A stretch of DNA of 48,528 nucleotides. It comes from an uncultured Flavobacteriaceae bacterium (GTDB lineage Bacteria > Bacteroidota > Bacteroidia > Flavobacteriales > Flavobacteriaceae). The notes under the pieces are model-generated. The model did not search any database, was not told the DNA's origin, and saw nothing but the letters and a program-made list of their open reading frames with translations. Positions within the stretch are counted from its first letter, which is position 1. The number at the start of each line of letters is the position of its first letter. Both the position numbers and the translations under genes were made by a program. The DNA lies in assembly GCA_905479065.1 (NCBI GenBank), contig CAJQLB010000030.1, forward strand, positions 1 to 48,528, in the 5' to 3' direction. Below are positions 26,919 to 35,756 of the stretch, in pieces.

Positions 26919-27917
26919 TTATAATTTATGTGGTAAAAATGGGTAATCATCTTGCTCATAAACAGCGTCATACATAAGGTTTTTATCAGGATATGGAGAT
27001 TCGTCAGCAAATTTTTCACATTCACTTACCAAGTTCTTCACCCGCTTATCGATTTCTTGTATCTCTGAATCTGAAGCATATTTCTTTTCGAGTATAATAT
27101 CCTTTACTTGAGTAATTGGATCAATCTTCTTGTATTCCTCAACTTCAGATTTGGTTCTGTAATGTTGAGCATCACTCATTGAATGACCTCGGTAGCGATA
27201 TGTCTTCATCTCCAAAAATGTAGGGCCGTCACCTCGTCTTGCCCTTTCAATAGCCTCATGCATGGCCTCTGCTACTTTTACAGGGTTCATTCCATCAACC
27301 GGACCACACGGCATTTCATAGCCTAATCCGAGTTTCCAAATATCGGTGTGATTTGAAGTTCTTTCGACGGATGTTCCCATGGCATAACCATTATTTTCAC
27401 AAATGAACACAACTGGTAATTTCCAATTCATAGCCATGTTGAATGTTTCGTGAAGTGATCCCTGACGAACAGCACCATCTCCCATGCAACATAGTGTTAC
27501 AGCACCTGTGTTGTGATATTTATCTCCAAAGGCCATTCCTGCTCCAAGAGGTATTTGACCTCCAACAATACCGTGACCTCCGTAAAACCCTTTTTCTTTT
27601 GAAAAAATATGCATGGATCCCCCAAGACCTTGAGATGTTCCTGTTGATTTACCATACAATTCTGCCATCACCCTTTTGGGATCTACCCCCATACCGATTG
27701 GTTGAACATGATTTCTGTAAGCAGTAATCATTTTATCTTTGGACAGATCCATGGCGTGCAGTGCTCCAGCTAGAACAGCCTCTTGTCCATTATATAAATG
27801 AAGAAAACCTCTTACTTTTTGTTGTATATACACAGCAGCAAGTTTGTCTTCAAACTTTCTCCAAAACAACATGTCTTCATACCACTTTAAGTATGTTTTC
27901 TTAGTAACTTTTTGCAT
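26919..27917 (-). CDS. pdhA: Pyruvate dehydrogenase E1 component, alpha subunit
   Basis: E1 alpha binds thiamine diphosphate and, with the beta subunit, decarboxylates pyruvate. From ATG at 27917 it has 332 residues. The diphosphate-binding motif runs from GDGAVRQGS (146-154) to ENN (174-176); the LGGSMHIF (98-105), GGHGIVGGQIPLGAG (113-127) and the phosphorylation-loop-like YRYRGHSMSDAQHYR (YRGHSMSD) motifs are also present. The frame extends to a TTG at 27926, but the ATG gives the usual MQKVTKKTYLKWYEDMLFWR start. A TAnnTTTG box lies about 32 bases upstream. The partner beta subunit must be encoded elsewhere. Confidence 0.95.
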   Translation of the reverse strand: MQKVTKKTYLKWYEDMLFWRKFEDKLAAVYIQQKVRGFLHLYNGQEAVLAGALHAMDLSKDKMITAYRNHVQPIGMGVDPKRVMAELYGKSTGTSQGLGGSMHIFSKEKGFYGGHGIVGGQIPLGAGMAFGDKYHNTGAVTLCCMGDGAVRQGSLHETFNMAMNWKLPVVFICENNGYAMGTSVERTSNHTDIWKLGLGYEMPCGPVDGMNPVKVAEAMHEAIERARRGDGPTFLEMKTYRYRGHSMSDAQHYRTKSEVEEYKKIDPITQVKDIILEKKYASDSEIQEIDKRVKNLVSECEKFADESPYPDKNLMYDAVYEQDDYPFLPHKL

Positions 27918-27948
27918 CGCAAACAATACCTTTTTGTTAATAGGATTA

Positions 27949-27956
27949 CAAAAGTA
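27949..27956 (-). promoter_or_regulatory. Probable -7 promoter box for pdhA-pdhC
   Basis: On the minus strand TACTTTTG matches the TAnnTTTG consensus, 32 bases before the pdhA ATG at 27917. The expected -33 TTG is not obvious; a T-rich stretch lies there. Confidence 0.45.
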
Positions 27957-28012
27957 ACACTTTAACTAGTAATAAAAAAAACTGATAATTGTAAAAATTT
28001 GAATAAAATTCT

Positions 28013-28030
28013 GTTTGCGCAATCGCAAAC
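28013..28030 (-). terminator. Hairpin directly after the cdd stop
   Basis: GTTTGCG (28013-28019) and CGCAAAC (28024-28030) form a perfect 7-bp stem with a 4-base loop, beginning one base after the cdd stop codon. On the minus strand the following sequence AGAATTTTATTC is T-rich but not a clean run, so it may be a weak terminator or an mRNA 3' end. Confidence 0.5.
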
Positions 28031-28031
28031 G

Positions 28032-28514
28032 TTATAGTACTGCCTTATCGAATAAAAGAGGTAGTAAATTTGCTAAAGAATTTGACTTAACGACCTTACC
28101 TGTTTCACCTTTAAAATAAATTTCAATGGGACTTTCTTGCTTCACCTCATATTCTGCAATTGCTTGTCTGCAAGCACCACAAGGAGGAATTGGTTTTGAA
28201 GTGGTGTTTTTAATTGATCCAGCAACTATTGCCATTACTAAAATTTTAGTTTTAGGATAATTTGAACCAGCGTAATAAATGGCAGCTCGTTCAGCACACA
28301 ATCCTGAAGGGTATGAGGCGTTTTCCTGATTATTGCCAGTAATGATCTCATTATTGTCTAACAAAATTGCTGTGCCTACGTGAAATTTAGAGTAAGGTGC
28401 ATATGCGTTTTCTCGAGCCGTCATCGCTTTTTTCATTAAATTTTGGATTTGCAATGGAGTCTCTGTTAAATCATCAAAAACAAAAAAAGTTGATTTTATA
28501 TTTACTTCCTTCAT
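28032..28514 (-). CDS. cdd: Cytidine deaminase
   Basis: Cytidine deaminase converts cytidine and deoxycytidine to the uridine forms in pyrimidine salvage. The 160-residue protein has the zinc centre of the homotetrameric type: Cys73-Ala-Glu75 (GLCAERAAIY, with Glu75 as proton shuttle) and PCGACRQ (111-117). The substrate motif AYAPYSKFHVGTAILL (38-53) is also intact. It lies between porV and pdhA, separated by hairpins on both sides, so it looks like a single-gene transcript. Start ATG at 28514. Confidence 0.94.
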   Translation of the reverse strand: MKEVNIKSTFFVFDDLTETPLQIQNLMKKAMTARENAYAPYSKFHVGTAILLDNNEIITGNNQENASYPSGLCAERAAIYYAGSNYPKTKILVMAIVAGSIKNTTSKPIPPCGACRQAIAEYEVKQESPIEIYFKGETGKVVKSNSLANLLPLLFDKAVL

Positions 28515-28560
28515 GTTTACCTATTTTTTGGGTTGTGAAAAAATAAAACTCTTTTAGACA

Positions 28561-28592
28561 AAAAAACTATTGTAAAGTACAATAGTTTTTTT
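28561..28592 (-). terminator. Strong terminator after porV
   Basis: A perfect inverted repeat with a 14-bp stem (28561-28574 and 28578-28591) and a 3-base loop; the inner core is ACTATTGTA/TACAATAGT and the ends are A and T runs. It sits between the porV stop at 28614 and the cdd start at 28514 and has a T run on the minus strand, as needed to stop porV transcription. Confidence 0.85.
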
Positions 28593-28613
28593 AAAATAAC
28601 ATACCAGCATCTT

Positions 28614-29855
28614 TTAATATTCGCTGTACTCTCCATCTCCAAAATTAAAAGTCAATGAAAAACGCAGTGTGTTTTCTAATGGACTTTGGATTTTTGAAGC
28701 CGAAAACAAATAAGATAAATCTATATTGATTGCAGTGTATTTAAAACCTGCCCCTAAAGCAAAAAACTTTCTCGCTCCCTTTTCTTCACTTTCATTAAAA
28801 TATCCTGCTCTTAGCGCAAATGAATCTTGATACTGATATTCTGCACCTAAGGCGTACGTAAACTCTTTTAATTCTTCACTAAAACCCCCAGGTGCGTCAC
28901 CAAATGATTGAAAAACACCAGAGATAAAACTAACATCCTGAGACTTCCCTGAAATAATTACATCTTCTGTTTCACTTATCAAGGTATCTTCACCTTCCTC
29001 ATAGCTTCCACTACCATTATCATCCTCAAATTCTATTTCAACACCCAAAATTGGTGGTGTAGGAACCATTAATTTTGCAATTTCAGCCGTTACATTTAAT
29101 CTATTGTAATCATCAAAAATAAAATCAAATCCTCCTCCTAACCTAAGTGTTGTTGGTAGAAAATTTTCTCGCCCTGCGTCATCATATTTAATTTTTGGAC
29201 CAAGATTTTGAATCGCAAAACCTGCTCTCCAGCGACCATTAAAATTGTTGTAAGCATCTTCCTCACCTTGATAATATCCTCCTATATCAACACCAAAAGT
29301 GCTTGCAGCGCTGGCGTTATCATCAACAGCTTGTATTTTTAAATCTGATCGCAAATAACGCATACCTACTGCTAAGGAAAATTGATCCGCTAAACGTAAC
29401 GCATAAGAGGCATCAATTGTTAACTCATTTGGCTTTTCGATCAAGGCCTCTGAAAATTCATCTTGTACAATTTCTATCTCTCCTAAACTAAAATATTTTA
29501 AGCTCAACCCAAAAGCGCTGCCTTCGCTCAATCTATTGTAATAAGTTATATTTCCAAGAAAAATATCATTTACTAATTTACTTAGGTAAGGCGTATAACT
29601 AATTCCTAAACCCGATTTAGTTTCTGAAAACCCATATTTGGCTGGATTCCACTGCTGAGAATAGGCATCAGCTGATGTCGCCACTCCCATGTCTCCCATT
29701 CCGGCAGCTCTCGCATCCGATGCGATTAATAAAAATGGTACGCCAGTCGTTATTACTCTGGTATCATTAGAGTAAGGAATAATTTCGGTTAAGGTTTGAG
29801 CTTTAACTTGAAAAAGTATTCCAATTACCATTAAAGCTGTCGTGTAGTTCTTCAT
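28614..29855 (-). CDS. porV: Type IX secretion outer membrane protein PorV (LptO)
   Basis: PorV is a 14-strand outer-membrane beta barrel that collects T9SS cargo after export and hands it to the PorU sortase. The 413-residue precursor has a signal peptide (1-19, ending VKAQT), then the conserved opening ITTGVPFLLIASDARAAGMG and GDMGVATSADAYSQQWNPAKY that mark PorV. Alternating hydrophobic strands run to the C-terminal strand RFSLTFNFGDGEYSEY. It follows porU by 61 bases and has its own near-perfect promoter there. The same pairing (porU then porV, with gldJ divergent) is known from Flavobacterium. Confidence 0.95.
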   Translation of the reverse strand: MKNYTTALMVIGILFQVKAQTLTEIIPYSNDTRVITTGVPFLLIASDARAAGMGDMGVATSADAYSQQWNPAKYGFSETKSGLGISYTPYLSKLVNDIFLGNITYYNRLSEGSAFGLSLKYFSLGEIEIVQDEFSEALIEKPNELTIDASYALRLADQFSLAVGMRYLRSDLKIQAVDDNASAASTFGVDIGGYYQGEEDAYNNFNGRWRAGFAIQNLGPKIKYDDAGRENFLPTTLRLGGGFDFIFDDYNRLNVTAEIAKLMVPTPPILGVEIEFEDDNGSGSYEEGEDTLISETEDVIISGKSQDVSFISGVFQSFGDAPGGFSEELKEFTYALGAEYQYQDSFALRAGYFNESEEKGARKFFALGAGFKYTAINIDLSYLFSASKIQSPLENTLRFSLTFNFGDGEYSEY

Positions 29856-29900
29856 GTTGATTTAAATTTAATTATTGTTATCACTAACATTAATCGGTCA

Positions 29901-29930
29901 CAAATATAATTGTTTCTTATAGTATTACAA
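29901..29930 (-). promoter_or_regulatory. Consensus flavobacterial promoter for porV
   Basis: On the minus strand TTG (29930-29928), 19 bases, then TATATTTG (29908-29901): an exact match to the Bacteroidota -33/-7 pattern. The -33 TTG overlaps the last codons of porU. The box ends 46 bases before the porV ATG. Confidence 0.75.
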
Positions 29931-32900
29931 GTTTTTGATATTTTTCAACCTGTTTATTGAGTTGACTTGATCTTACAGTAAGTTTATAAACGTAAACTCC
30001 TTTGGCTATTTTATCACCAAAGTCATCTTTCCCATCCCAAGTGATATCTCTCGAAACAGACGTTGTATTTTTAATTCCCCCAGAGGTTTGACCATTGATT
30101 GTTTTGACCAACTTTCCAGAAACAGTAAATATCTGTACTGAAACGTCTAAAACCTCTGAACTATTGTGATTAAACCAAAATTCTGTATAATTCACGAAAG
30201 GATTTGGATAATTTAAAACATTATCTATGACCAAAGACTCATTCTGATCATAAACTACAAATTGAAGTTCTGACGAGGCTGAATTATTATAAACATCCCA
30301 TGCCTTGAAAGATATTGTGTGCAAACCAGGATCTAAATCCCTAAAAGGATAAGATAATGACCCACTTTGGTAATCATCGATATCACTTTGATAGTAGTCA
30401 TTTAACTTAAAAGGATTGGTCTCATCTCCATCAATAATTGCTACAATGTCATGACCAATACCACTAGCTGTATTAATGCCATTTTCATCCTTTAATTTTG
30501 CCAAGAGCGTTGGCGATTCGTTAGTAATCCCTCCCGAAATGAAATTTTCATCATTCATAAACAACATGATTTCTGGCCCTTCATTATCTTCGGGTGCATT
30601 TTCATTAACACCCCCAATTCTTATATCAAAATTAGCACCTCCACGATCTTCTAGGACATCTAAAGATTTAGCATAAAAACTAACTTTCCCATTACCTTCC
30701 TCTAAAGTAATATCTCGAGGAACTACAAAATCAAACTCAAAAACCCCGTTAGTAATTGTCGCTTGACCTCTAAAAATAGTTTCTCCTAAAGTATTGAAAT
30801 CCAATATTATCAATTCTCCGTTTTGCGTTGTGCCATCATTTCCTAAAGTAGAGCGTTGAATATCCTTATCAAAAATTGTCGCTGTTAAAACACCTGAATA
30901 ATCTGACAAAACTACACCAAGTTCATCAACAATCTCGCCCTTTATTTTTGCTCTACTCAAAGCATTTAATGGCTCTATTTGACCACTGATTGGAGTATCA
31001 TTTATTTCTGTTAAACGAATATTTGGCTTAGGAAACGCCAATTTCATCGCTGGGTCTCCAATAAAAAAGACAAGTCGCCTTTGCTCAATGCCCCCGATAA
31101 TTTGGTCATTCTTCGTAAGCCTCAGGGCTTCAGCCATAGAAGGATAATCATCAGAGCCAAATGCAAACAAATACTTTTCTAAAACAACGTTAAACGCAAC
31201 ACCAACGCTTACGAATATTTGTCTTGTTGTTGTTATTAGGCCAATCGCACCACCTTCTTTATTCCAATACAAGTATTCTCCGGCAGCCGGGCGGAGTGGG
31301 TTATCAAATTTTGTATATTCACATGTAACTGTGACAAAACAATTGAGTTTACAAGGGTTTTTTAATTCTTGCGCATTAATTTTATCAAAAATTCGCTCAC
31401 GTGCGATACCATCCTCGCCACCATGACCAAAGTAATTAACGACCAAAGCTCCAACCTCAATTGCATCAAAAATCGCCTTGTTTACATCCGGATAACGTTC
31501 ACCACCTGCAGTAGATTCTTGAACAAAGGCATCCGAGTGGATTTTAATAACATTCACATTAGGTTTATCTTCTGTTACAATTTGTCCAATGTTATCTGTT
31601 GTACCTTGAATAATCGTTTCCCAAGACTCATCAACATCATCTGAAATGGTGATGAAATTATTTCTCCAACTCCCAAAGGCCTCCTCATCGTAATAGGATT
31701 GAATTTTATCAACCAATTCTTTAGCACGCTGAGGTGTATCGGCCAAAATTCGTCCTACAGCAATATCCAGTTTATCTGATGTTGACATGGATCCCTCATT
31801 TTCGTCCATCATACCAAAAAAATCATCTGAAACAAATGATGCAGACAAACTAAAACTATTTAAAGAATTCCAAGCAGGAACAACATTAGTGTTTTTAGAA
31901 ATCCTGTTTTTATAATCAAACGATGCATCCCCAAAAAGACATAAATATTTTATTCTTTTATCAGGTGTACTCGCATTCTCATAGACATATTTCATAAAAT
32001 TTCTAATGGCAGATATATCTTGATTCCCAGAACTAAATTCGGTATAAATGTCATCGAGATCGTATACCTTCACATTCAGGTCATATTGATCTCTATTAAT
32101 TTGAGCAAGTCTTTCTGCTTGTGAAAACATGTCATTTCTTGTGACTATGATGTAATCAATATCTTGAAAATTCCCATTATTGTCTTTAAAAACAGTTCCT
32201 TTGATATTTTGGTTGTTGACACTCGTATTTGCCTCTTTCTTTGGCTCAAAATAGTCTGAAGGGTCTACAGCCAAATAGCATCTCATTTCGCCTAATCGTG
32301 CTTTAAAACTTAACACCGAATCATCATCGGTATTCAGTTTTCTTGTCACATTATACTTGTCGGTTATATCCCATACTTCACTTATATTTGAAGCATTTGA
32401 AATAGAGTATTGAGCTACACCACTTTCTGAAGCTACCATGTTGTTTTTAAAAATAAATTGATTCCCAGTATGAGTCAAGCTTCTTGTTGCTTCAATTCCA
32501 ATATAATCTAAATAGCCCGTTGATGAAGGGTTACCATTATTTTCATAACTCAAATTGATTGAAATGGGTGAGGAATTTACAATCAAATCTCCTACAAAAC
32601 TGTCTTGAGTTGCTAAAACTGGGTCATTAATCGCTGCGAAATAAAAATTATCAATATCTACACTGTTCACTTTTAATTGCATTGAGGTGGGAACTGCTCC
32701 GACTGCTGCAGTGAATACCCTGACATTTACAGGTTCGGAGGTAATCAGATTTTCAAAATCAAAATTAAACACTTTATCACTGTCAAAATCAAACCTGTCA
32801 CCAAACCAACGTCTACCTAGTTTTGCTAAATTAAATTCATCAACTTCATGAAATTGATAATCTTGAAATGTATCAATTTCAAAGTCAACAGGATCATTTG

Positions 32901-33759
32901 GTTCAACCAAAGATTGAATTCGTTTACCTAATCCACTTCCAATATGGACATAATAATGTGCTTTATCGGAATAAGGATTAATATTTGAATTGTTTTCAGA
33001 GTTATATCCTTTCGGTCCCTCACCGTAAAAAAGAATGTAATCATTATTATTGAATTCCCCGTCCTCCTCTCCTTTAACGACAACTGCATTTTCTACTAAA
33101 TCAATTGGATAAAATTCATTGTTTGACAGTGGAAGTGATTTTCCTCCATGACCATAAATTTTAATTGCTTTTGGGTTAACAGAATTGACGTTTACTCCCA
33201 AACTAGACAAAAAACTCTTAGACAACTTAAACACCCCTGTTGTATCAATATGAAATTTATACCAGGTGCCTTGACTCAATACAGAATTCACAATTTCTTG
33301 GGAATTTCTATTAAATTGGTTTCCTTGACTTGAACTGTATTTAATTTTAAAAGAGGTGATTTTCTTAAACACTCCTTTTTCCTGAATCACTGGGGACATT
33401 TCTAAATGTAGCCAATGTTTATCTCTTGAAATTGAATTTTTAAGTACATATATAGGTTTAACCGGAATGGTTTTAGGATCTACATCTCCTAATTCTGCTC
33501 TAGATATTGACGTATAATTTACTTCGTCTAACAGAACAGACGCTTCATCTATATGGCTATTTGACTTCCATTGAGCAAAAAACAACAGCCCTTTTTCTGA
33601 TGAAAAATTAAAATTTTCTTTATTAAATTGTGGAACTTGAAAGTCAGAGGTTTCAAGCGACAAAGTCTTGACGCCTTTCCAATTAATTTGAAAGCTTTTA
33701 GTTTGCGAAAAAGTGAGCGTTGTAAGGCATGTAAAAAGAAGAAAAATAATTTTTTTCAT
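29917..33759 (-). CDS. porU: Type IX secretion sortase PorU
   Basis: PorU is a surface gingipain-like (C25) protease that removes the C-terminal signal of T9SS cargo and joins the cargo to its anchor. About 1280 residues: a signal peptide (MKKIIFLLFTCLTTLTFSQ), a long N-terminal beta region, then the C25 catalytic domain with His781 in YFGHGGEDG and Cys815 in VTVTCEYTKF (numbered from the upstream ATG at 33765), spaced 34 residues as in the Porphyromonas enzyme (33). The C-terminal part (from about 1195) has the YPNPF...KGVYVYKL pattern of a T9SS sorting domain, which PorU keeps. ATG codons at 33765 and 33759 are both possible; I chose the second for its signal peptide. A TAnnTTTG box lies about 50 bases upstream. 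Confidence 0.96.
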   Translation of the reverse strand: MKKIIFLLFTCLTTLTFSQTKSFQINWKGVKTLSLETSDFQVPQFNKENFNFSSEKGLLFFAQWKSNSHIDEASVLLDEVNYTSISRAELGDVDPKTIPVKPIYVLKNSISRDKHWLHLEMSPVIQEKGVFKKITSFKIKYSSSQGNQFNRNSQEIVNSVLSQGTWYKFHIDTTGVFKLSKSFLSSLGVNVNSVNPKAIKIYGHGGKSLPLSNNEFYPIDLVENAVVVKGEEDGEFNNNDYILFYGEGPKGYNSENNSNINPYSDKAHYYVHIGSGLGKRIQSLVEPNDPVDFEIDTFQDYQFHEVDEFNLAKLGRRWFGDRFDFDSDKVFNFDFENLITSEPVNVRVFTAAVGAVPTSMQLKVNSVDIDNFYFAAINDPVLATQDSFVGDLIVNSSPISINLSYENNGNPSSTGYLDYIGIEATRSLTHTGNQFIFKNNMVASESGVAQYSISNASNISEVWDITDKYNVTRKLNTDDDSVLSFKARLGEMRCYLAVDPSDYFEPKKEANTSVNNQNIKGTVFKDNNGNFQDIDYIIVTRNDMFSQAERLAQINRDQYDLNVKVYDLDDIYTEFSSGNQDISAIRNFMKYVYENASTPDKRIKYLCLFGDASFDYKNRISKNTNVVPAWNSLNSFSLSASFVSDDFFGMMDENEGSMSTSDKLDIAVGRILADTPQRAKELVDKIQSYYDEEAFGSWRNNFITISDDVDESWETIIQGTTDNIGQIVTEDKPNVNVIKIHSDAFVQESTAGGERYPDVNKAIFDAIEVGALVVNYFGHGGEDGIARERIFDKINAQELKNPCKLNCFVTVTCEYTKFDNPLRPAAGEYLYWNKEGGAIGLITTTRQIFVSVGVAFNVVLEKYLFAFGSDDYPSMAEALRLTKNDQIIGGIEQRRLVFFIGDPAMKLAFPKPNIRLTEINDTPISGQIEPLNALSRAKIKGEIVDELGVVLSDYSGVLTATIFDKDIQRSTLGNDGTTQNGELIILDFNTLGETIFRGQATITNGVFEFDFVVPRDITLEEGNGKVSFYAKSLDVLEDRGGANFDIRIGGVNENAPEDNEGPEIMLFMNDENFISGGITNESPTLLAKLKDENGINTASGIGHDIVAIIDGDETNPFKLNDYYQSDIDDYQSGSLSYPFRDLDPGLHTISFKAWDVYNNSASSELQFVVYDQNESLVIDNVLNYPNPFVNYTEFWFNHNSSEVLDVSVQIFTVSGKLVKTINGQTSGGIKNTTSVSRDITWDGKDDFGDKIAKGVYVYKLTVRSSQLNKQVEKYQKLVIL

Positions 33760-33810
33760 ACACAATAAACGTCTAAAAAAATGTGTTAGTATTATGAATT
33801 AATTTTTTTT

Positions 33811-33818
33811 CAAATTTA
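33811..33818 (-). promoter_or_regulatory. Probable -7 promoter box for porU
   Basis: On the minus strand TAAATTTG fits TAnnTTTG, 52 bases before the porU start at 33759. No TTG is seen 19-21 bases upstream, so this is a half match. Confidence 0.45.
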
Positions 33819-33947
33819 CGATAATAAATTAGTTTGTCTGACGTTTTGAAGAGATAATATCGTGTCAAAATTGCATCAAAAATCCGATGTTCTGTTCAAA
33901 AAACAGGATGAAATGCACTTTTTTTCGTGAATTTTATCAAAAAAGCA

Positions 33948-33976
33948 TTGTAGTATGAGCTATATTAGTTATATTG
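33948..33976 (+). promoter_or_regulatory. Probable promoter for gldJ
   Basis: TTG (33948-33950), 19 bases, then TATATTG (33970-33976), a close fit to the Bacteroidota -33/-7 pattern with one T fewer in the -7 box. It lies 33 bases before the chosen gldJ ATG at 34010 and argues against the in-frame ATG at 33974, which would lie inside the promoter. Confidence 0.55.
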
Positions 33977-34009
33977 CACCACCGAAATTTAATCGACTTA
34001 CGTAAAAGT

Positions 34010-35686
34010 ATGGATATGAAAAACACTATGACACTAAGGATAATAACAGTTTTTATACTGTCTTTATCCATGTTCAGTTGTAAAAAATCTTCGAGCTCTA
34101 AAAATAGCTCAAGAGCAACTGGATGGAAAATTAATGCCAAAGAAGGAGGATTTCAATACAATACTGACTTTGAAGAACAGGCAACTGCGCCAGGACTTGT
34201 CTTTATTGAAGGAGGAACATTTACAATGGGAAGAGTTCAAGATGATGTAATGCATGATTGGAACAATTCACCGAATCAACAACACGTGCAGTCTTTCTAC
34301 ATGGACGAAACTGAGGTTACCAACATGATGTACCTCGAGTACTTAGATTGGATAAAAGCAGTCTATCCACCAAGTGAGCCTCAATATAAAGCCATTTATG
34401 AGGGTGCTTTACCGGATACTTTGGTATGGAGAAATCGATTAGGTTACAGTGAAGTGATGGTAGATAACTATCTACGTCACCCTGCCTATGCTGAATACCC
34501 TGTCGTTGGAGTCAGTTGGATACAAGCTGTAGAATTTGCATCGTGGCGTTCAGACAGAGTTAATGAACTTTATTTAGAAGATGCTGGGTATATAGAACGA
34601 GATGCAAAAATTGCTGCGAATTCAGAAGCGAATTTTAGTACTGACACCTATCTTATTGCTCCGTCAATGTCTTATGGTGGTAATGATAGTATTACCAATC
34701 CAATAAAATCGAGAAGACGAGTCACCACAACCGCTGCTGGAGATACCATTAATGTTTACGCCTCACGTGAAACTGGTATTATCTCACCTAAATATAGATT
34801 ACCGTCAGAGGCTGAATGGGAGTACGCTGCATTAGGGCTCAGTGAATTAAGAGATTATAATGTCTATCGAGGTAGAAAAAAATATCCTTGGGATGGTCAG
34901 TATACAAGATCCGGAAATCGAAAAATTCGAGGAGATCAATTAGCTAATTTTAAACAAGGAAAAGGAGATTATGGCGGTATAGCCGGATGGTCTGATGATT
35001 TAGCTGATCATACTGGTCAAGTAAAAAATTATGCGCCAAATGATCACGGATTGTATGATATGGCGGGAAATGTCGCTGAATGGGTTGCTGATGTTTACAG
35101 ACCCATTGTAGATGATGAATTCAACGACTTTAATTATTACAGAGGTAATGTTTACACTAAAAATGCCATAAATGATGATGGAACTGTAAAAATAGTATTA
35201 CCTAACGAAGTGGAATTTGATACACTCTCAAATGGAAAATTAATTGCAAGAAATTTACCTGGGGAGATTAAAAAAATAGCTGTCGATGATAATGAGACCT
35301 ATTTAAGAAATAATTTCGATAGGAGTGACAACAGAAATTTCAGGGACGGTGATAAGCGTTCATCTCGTTATTTTGAAGACTTCAATGATGATGAAAGTGA
35401 AGAGACTTCTACAAGAAAAATGTACAACTCTCCAAAACATAATGTAGAAAGAGATGCCTCAGGTCAACTAATTAAAGAGTACGACAAAGAAAACAATCGA
35501 ACTTCCATGATTAACGATGAAGTTCGTGTTTACAAAGGTGGTTCTTGGAAAGACCGTGAGTATTGGCTTGACCCTGCTCAACGACGCTATTATCCTCAAG
35601 ATATGGCAACAGATTTTATTGGATTCCGTTGCGCAATGTCGAGGTTAGGATCAAAGTCGAAAGCAAAAAACAAAACAAAAAATTAA
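34010..35686 (+). CDS. gldJ: Gliding motility lipoprotein GldJ
   Basis: GldJ is an outer-membrane lipoprotein of the gliding and type IX secretion apparatus, known in Flavobacterium to be needed for both and to stabilise the related GldK. From ATG at 34010 the 558-residue protein has a lipoprotein signal (IITVFILSLSMFSC, Cys24), a Ser-rich spacer and an FGE-sulfatase type fold beginning GLVFIEGGTFTMG (62-74), with YPVVGVSWIQAVEFASWRSD, YRLPSEAEWEYAA and AGNVAEWVADVYRP motifs and the ending GGSWKDREYWLDPAQRR...IGFRCAMSR. An acidic insertion rich in Asp, Arg and Asn lies at about 440-490. ATG at 34016 is an equal alternative. It is divergent from porU. Confidence 0.96.
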   Translation: MDMKNTMTLRIITVFILSLSMFSCKKSSSSKNSSRATGWKINAKEGGFQYNTDFEEQATAPGLVFIEGGTFTMGRVQDDVMHDWNNSPNQQHVQSFYMDETEVTNMMYLEYLDWIKAVYPPSEPQYKAIYEGALPDTLVWRNRLGYSEVMVDNYLRHPAYAEYPVVGVSWIQAVEFASWRSDRVNELYLEDAGYIERDAKIAANSEANFSTDTYLIAPSMSYGGNDSITNPIKSRRRVTTTAAGDTINVYASRETGIISPKYRLPSEAEWEYAALGLSELRDYNVYRGRKKYPWDGQYTRSGNRKIRGDQLANFKQGKGDYGGIAGWSDDLADHTGQVKNYAPNDHGLYDMAGNVAEWVADVYRPIVDDEFNDFNYYRGNVYTKNAINDDGTVKIVLPNEVEFDTLSNGKLIARNLPGEIKKIAVDDNETYLRNNFDRSDNRNFRDGDKRSSRYFEDFNDDESEETSTRKMYNSPKHNVERDASGQLIKEYDKENNRTSMINDEVRVYKGGSWKDREYWLDPAQRRYYPQDMATDFIGFRCAMSRLGSKSKAKNKTKN

Positions 35687-35708
35687 TACTGAATTGTATC
35701 AATAATTT

Positions 35709-35742
35709 AAGTCCTTTCGATATTTCGTTAGGACTTTTTTTA
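35709..35742 (+). terminator. Terminator between gldJ and murF
   Basis: AAGTCCT (35709-35715) pairs with AGGACTT (35730-35736), and the loop holds a further CGA/TCG pairing; a run of T follows to 35741. It should end gldJ transcription, yet the murF ATG is only 14 bases beyond, leaving little room for a murF promoter after it. Confidence 0.8.
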
Positions 35743-35756
35743 TTACATTTATTTCT

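Noticed and set aside
33974-34009. Upstream in-frame ATG at 33974 as the gldJ start
   Set aside because: It would put twelve polar residues before a normal lipoprotein signal and lies inside the likely promoter.
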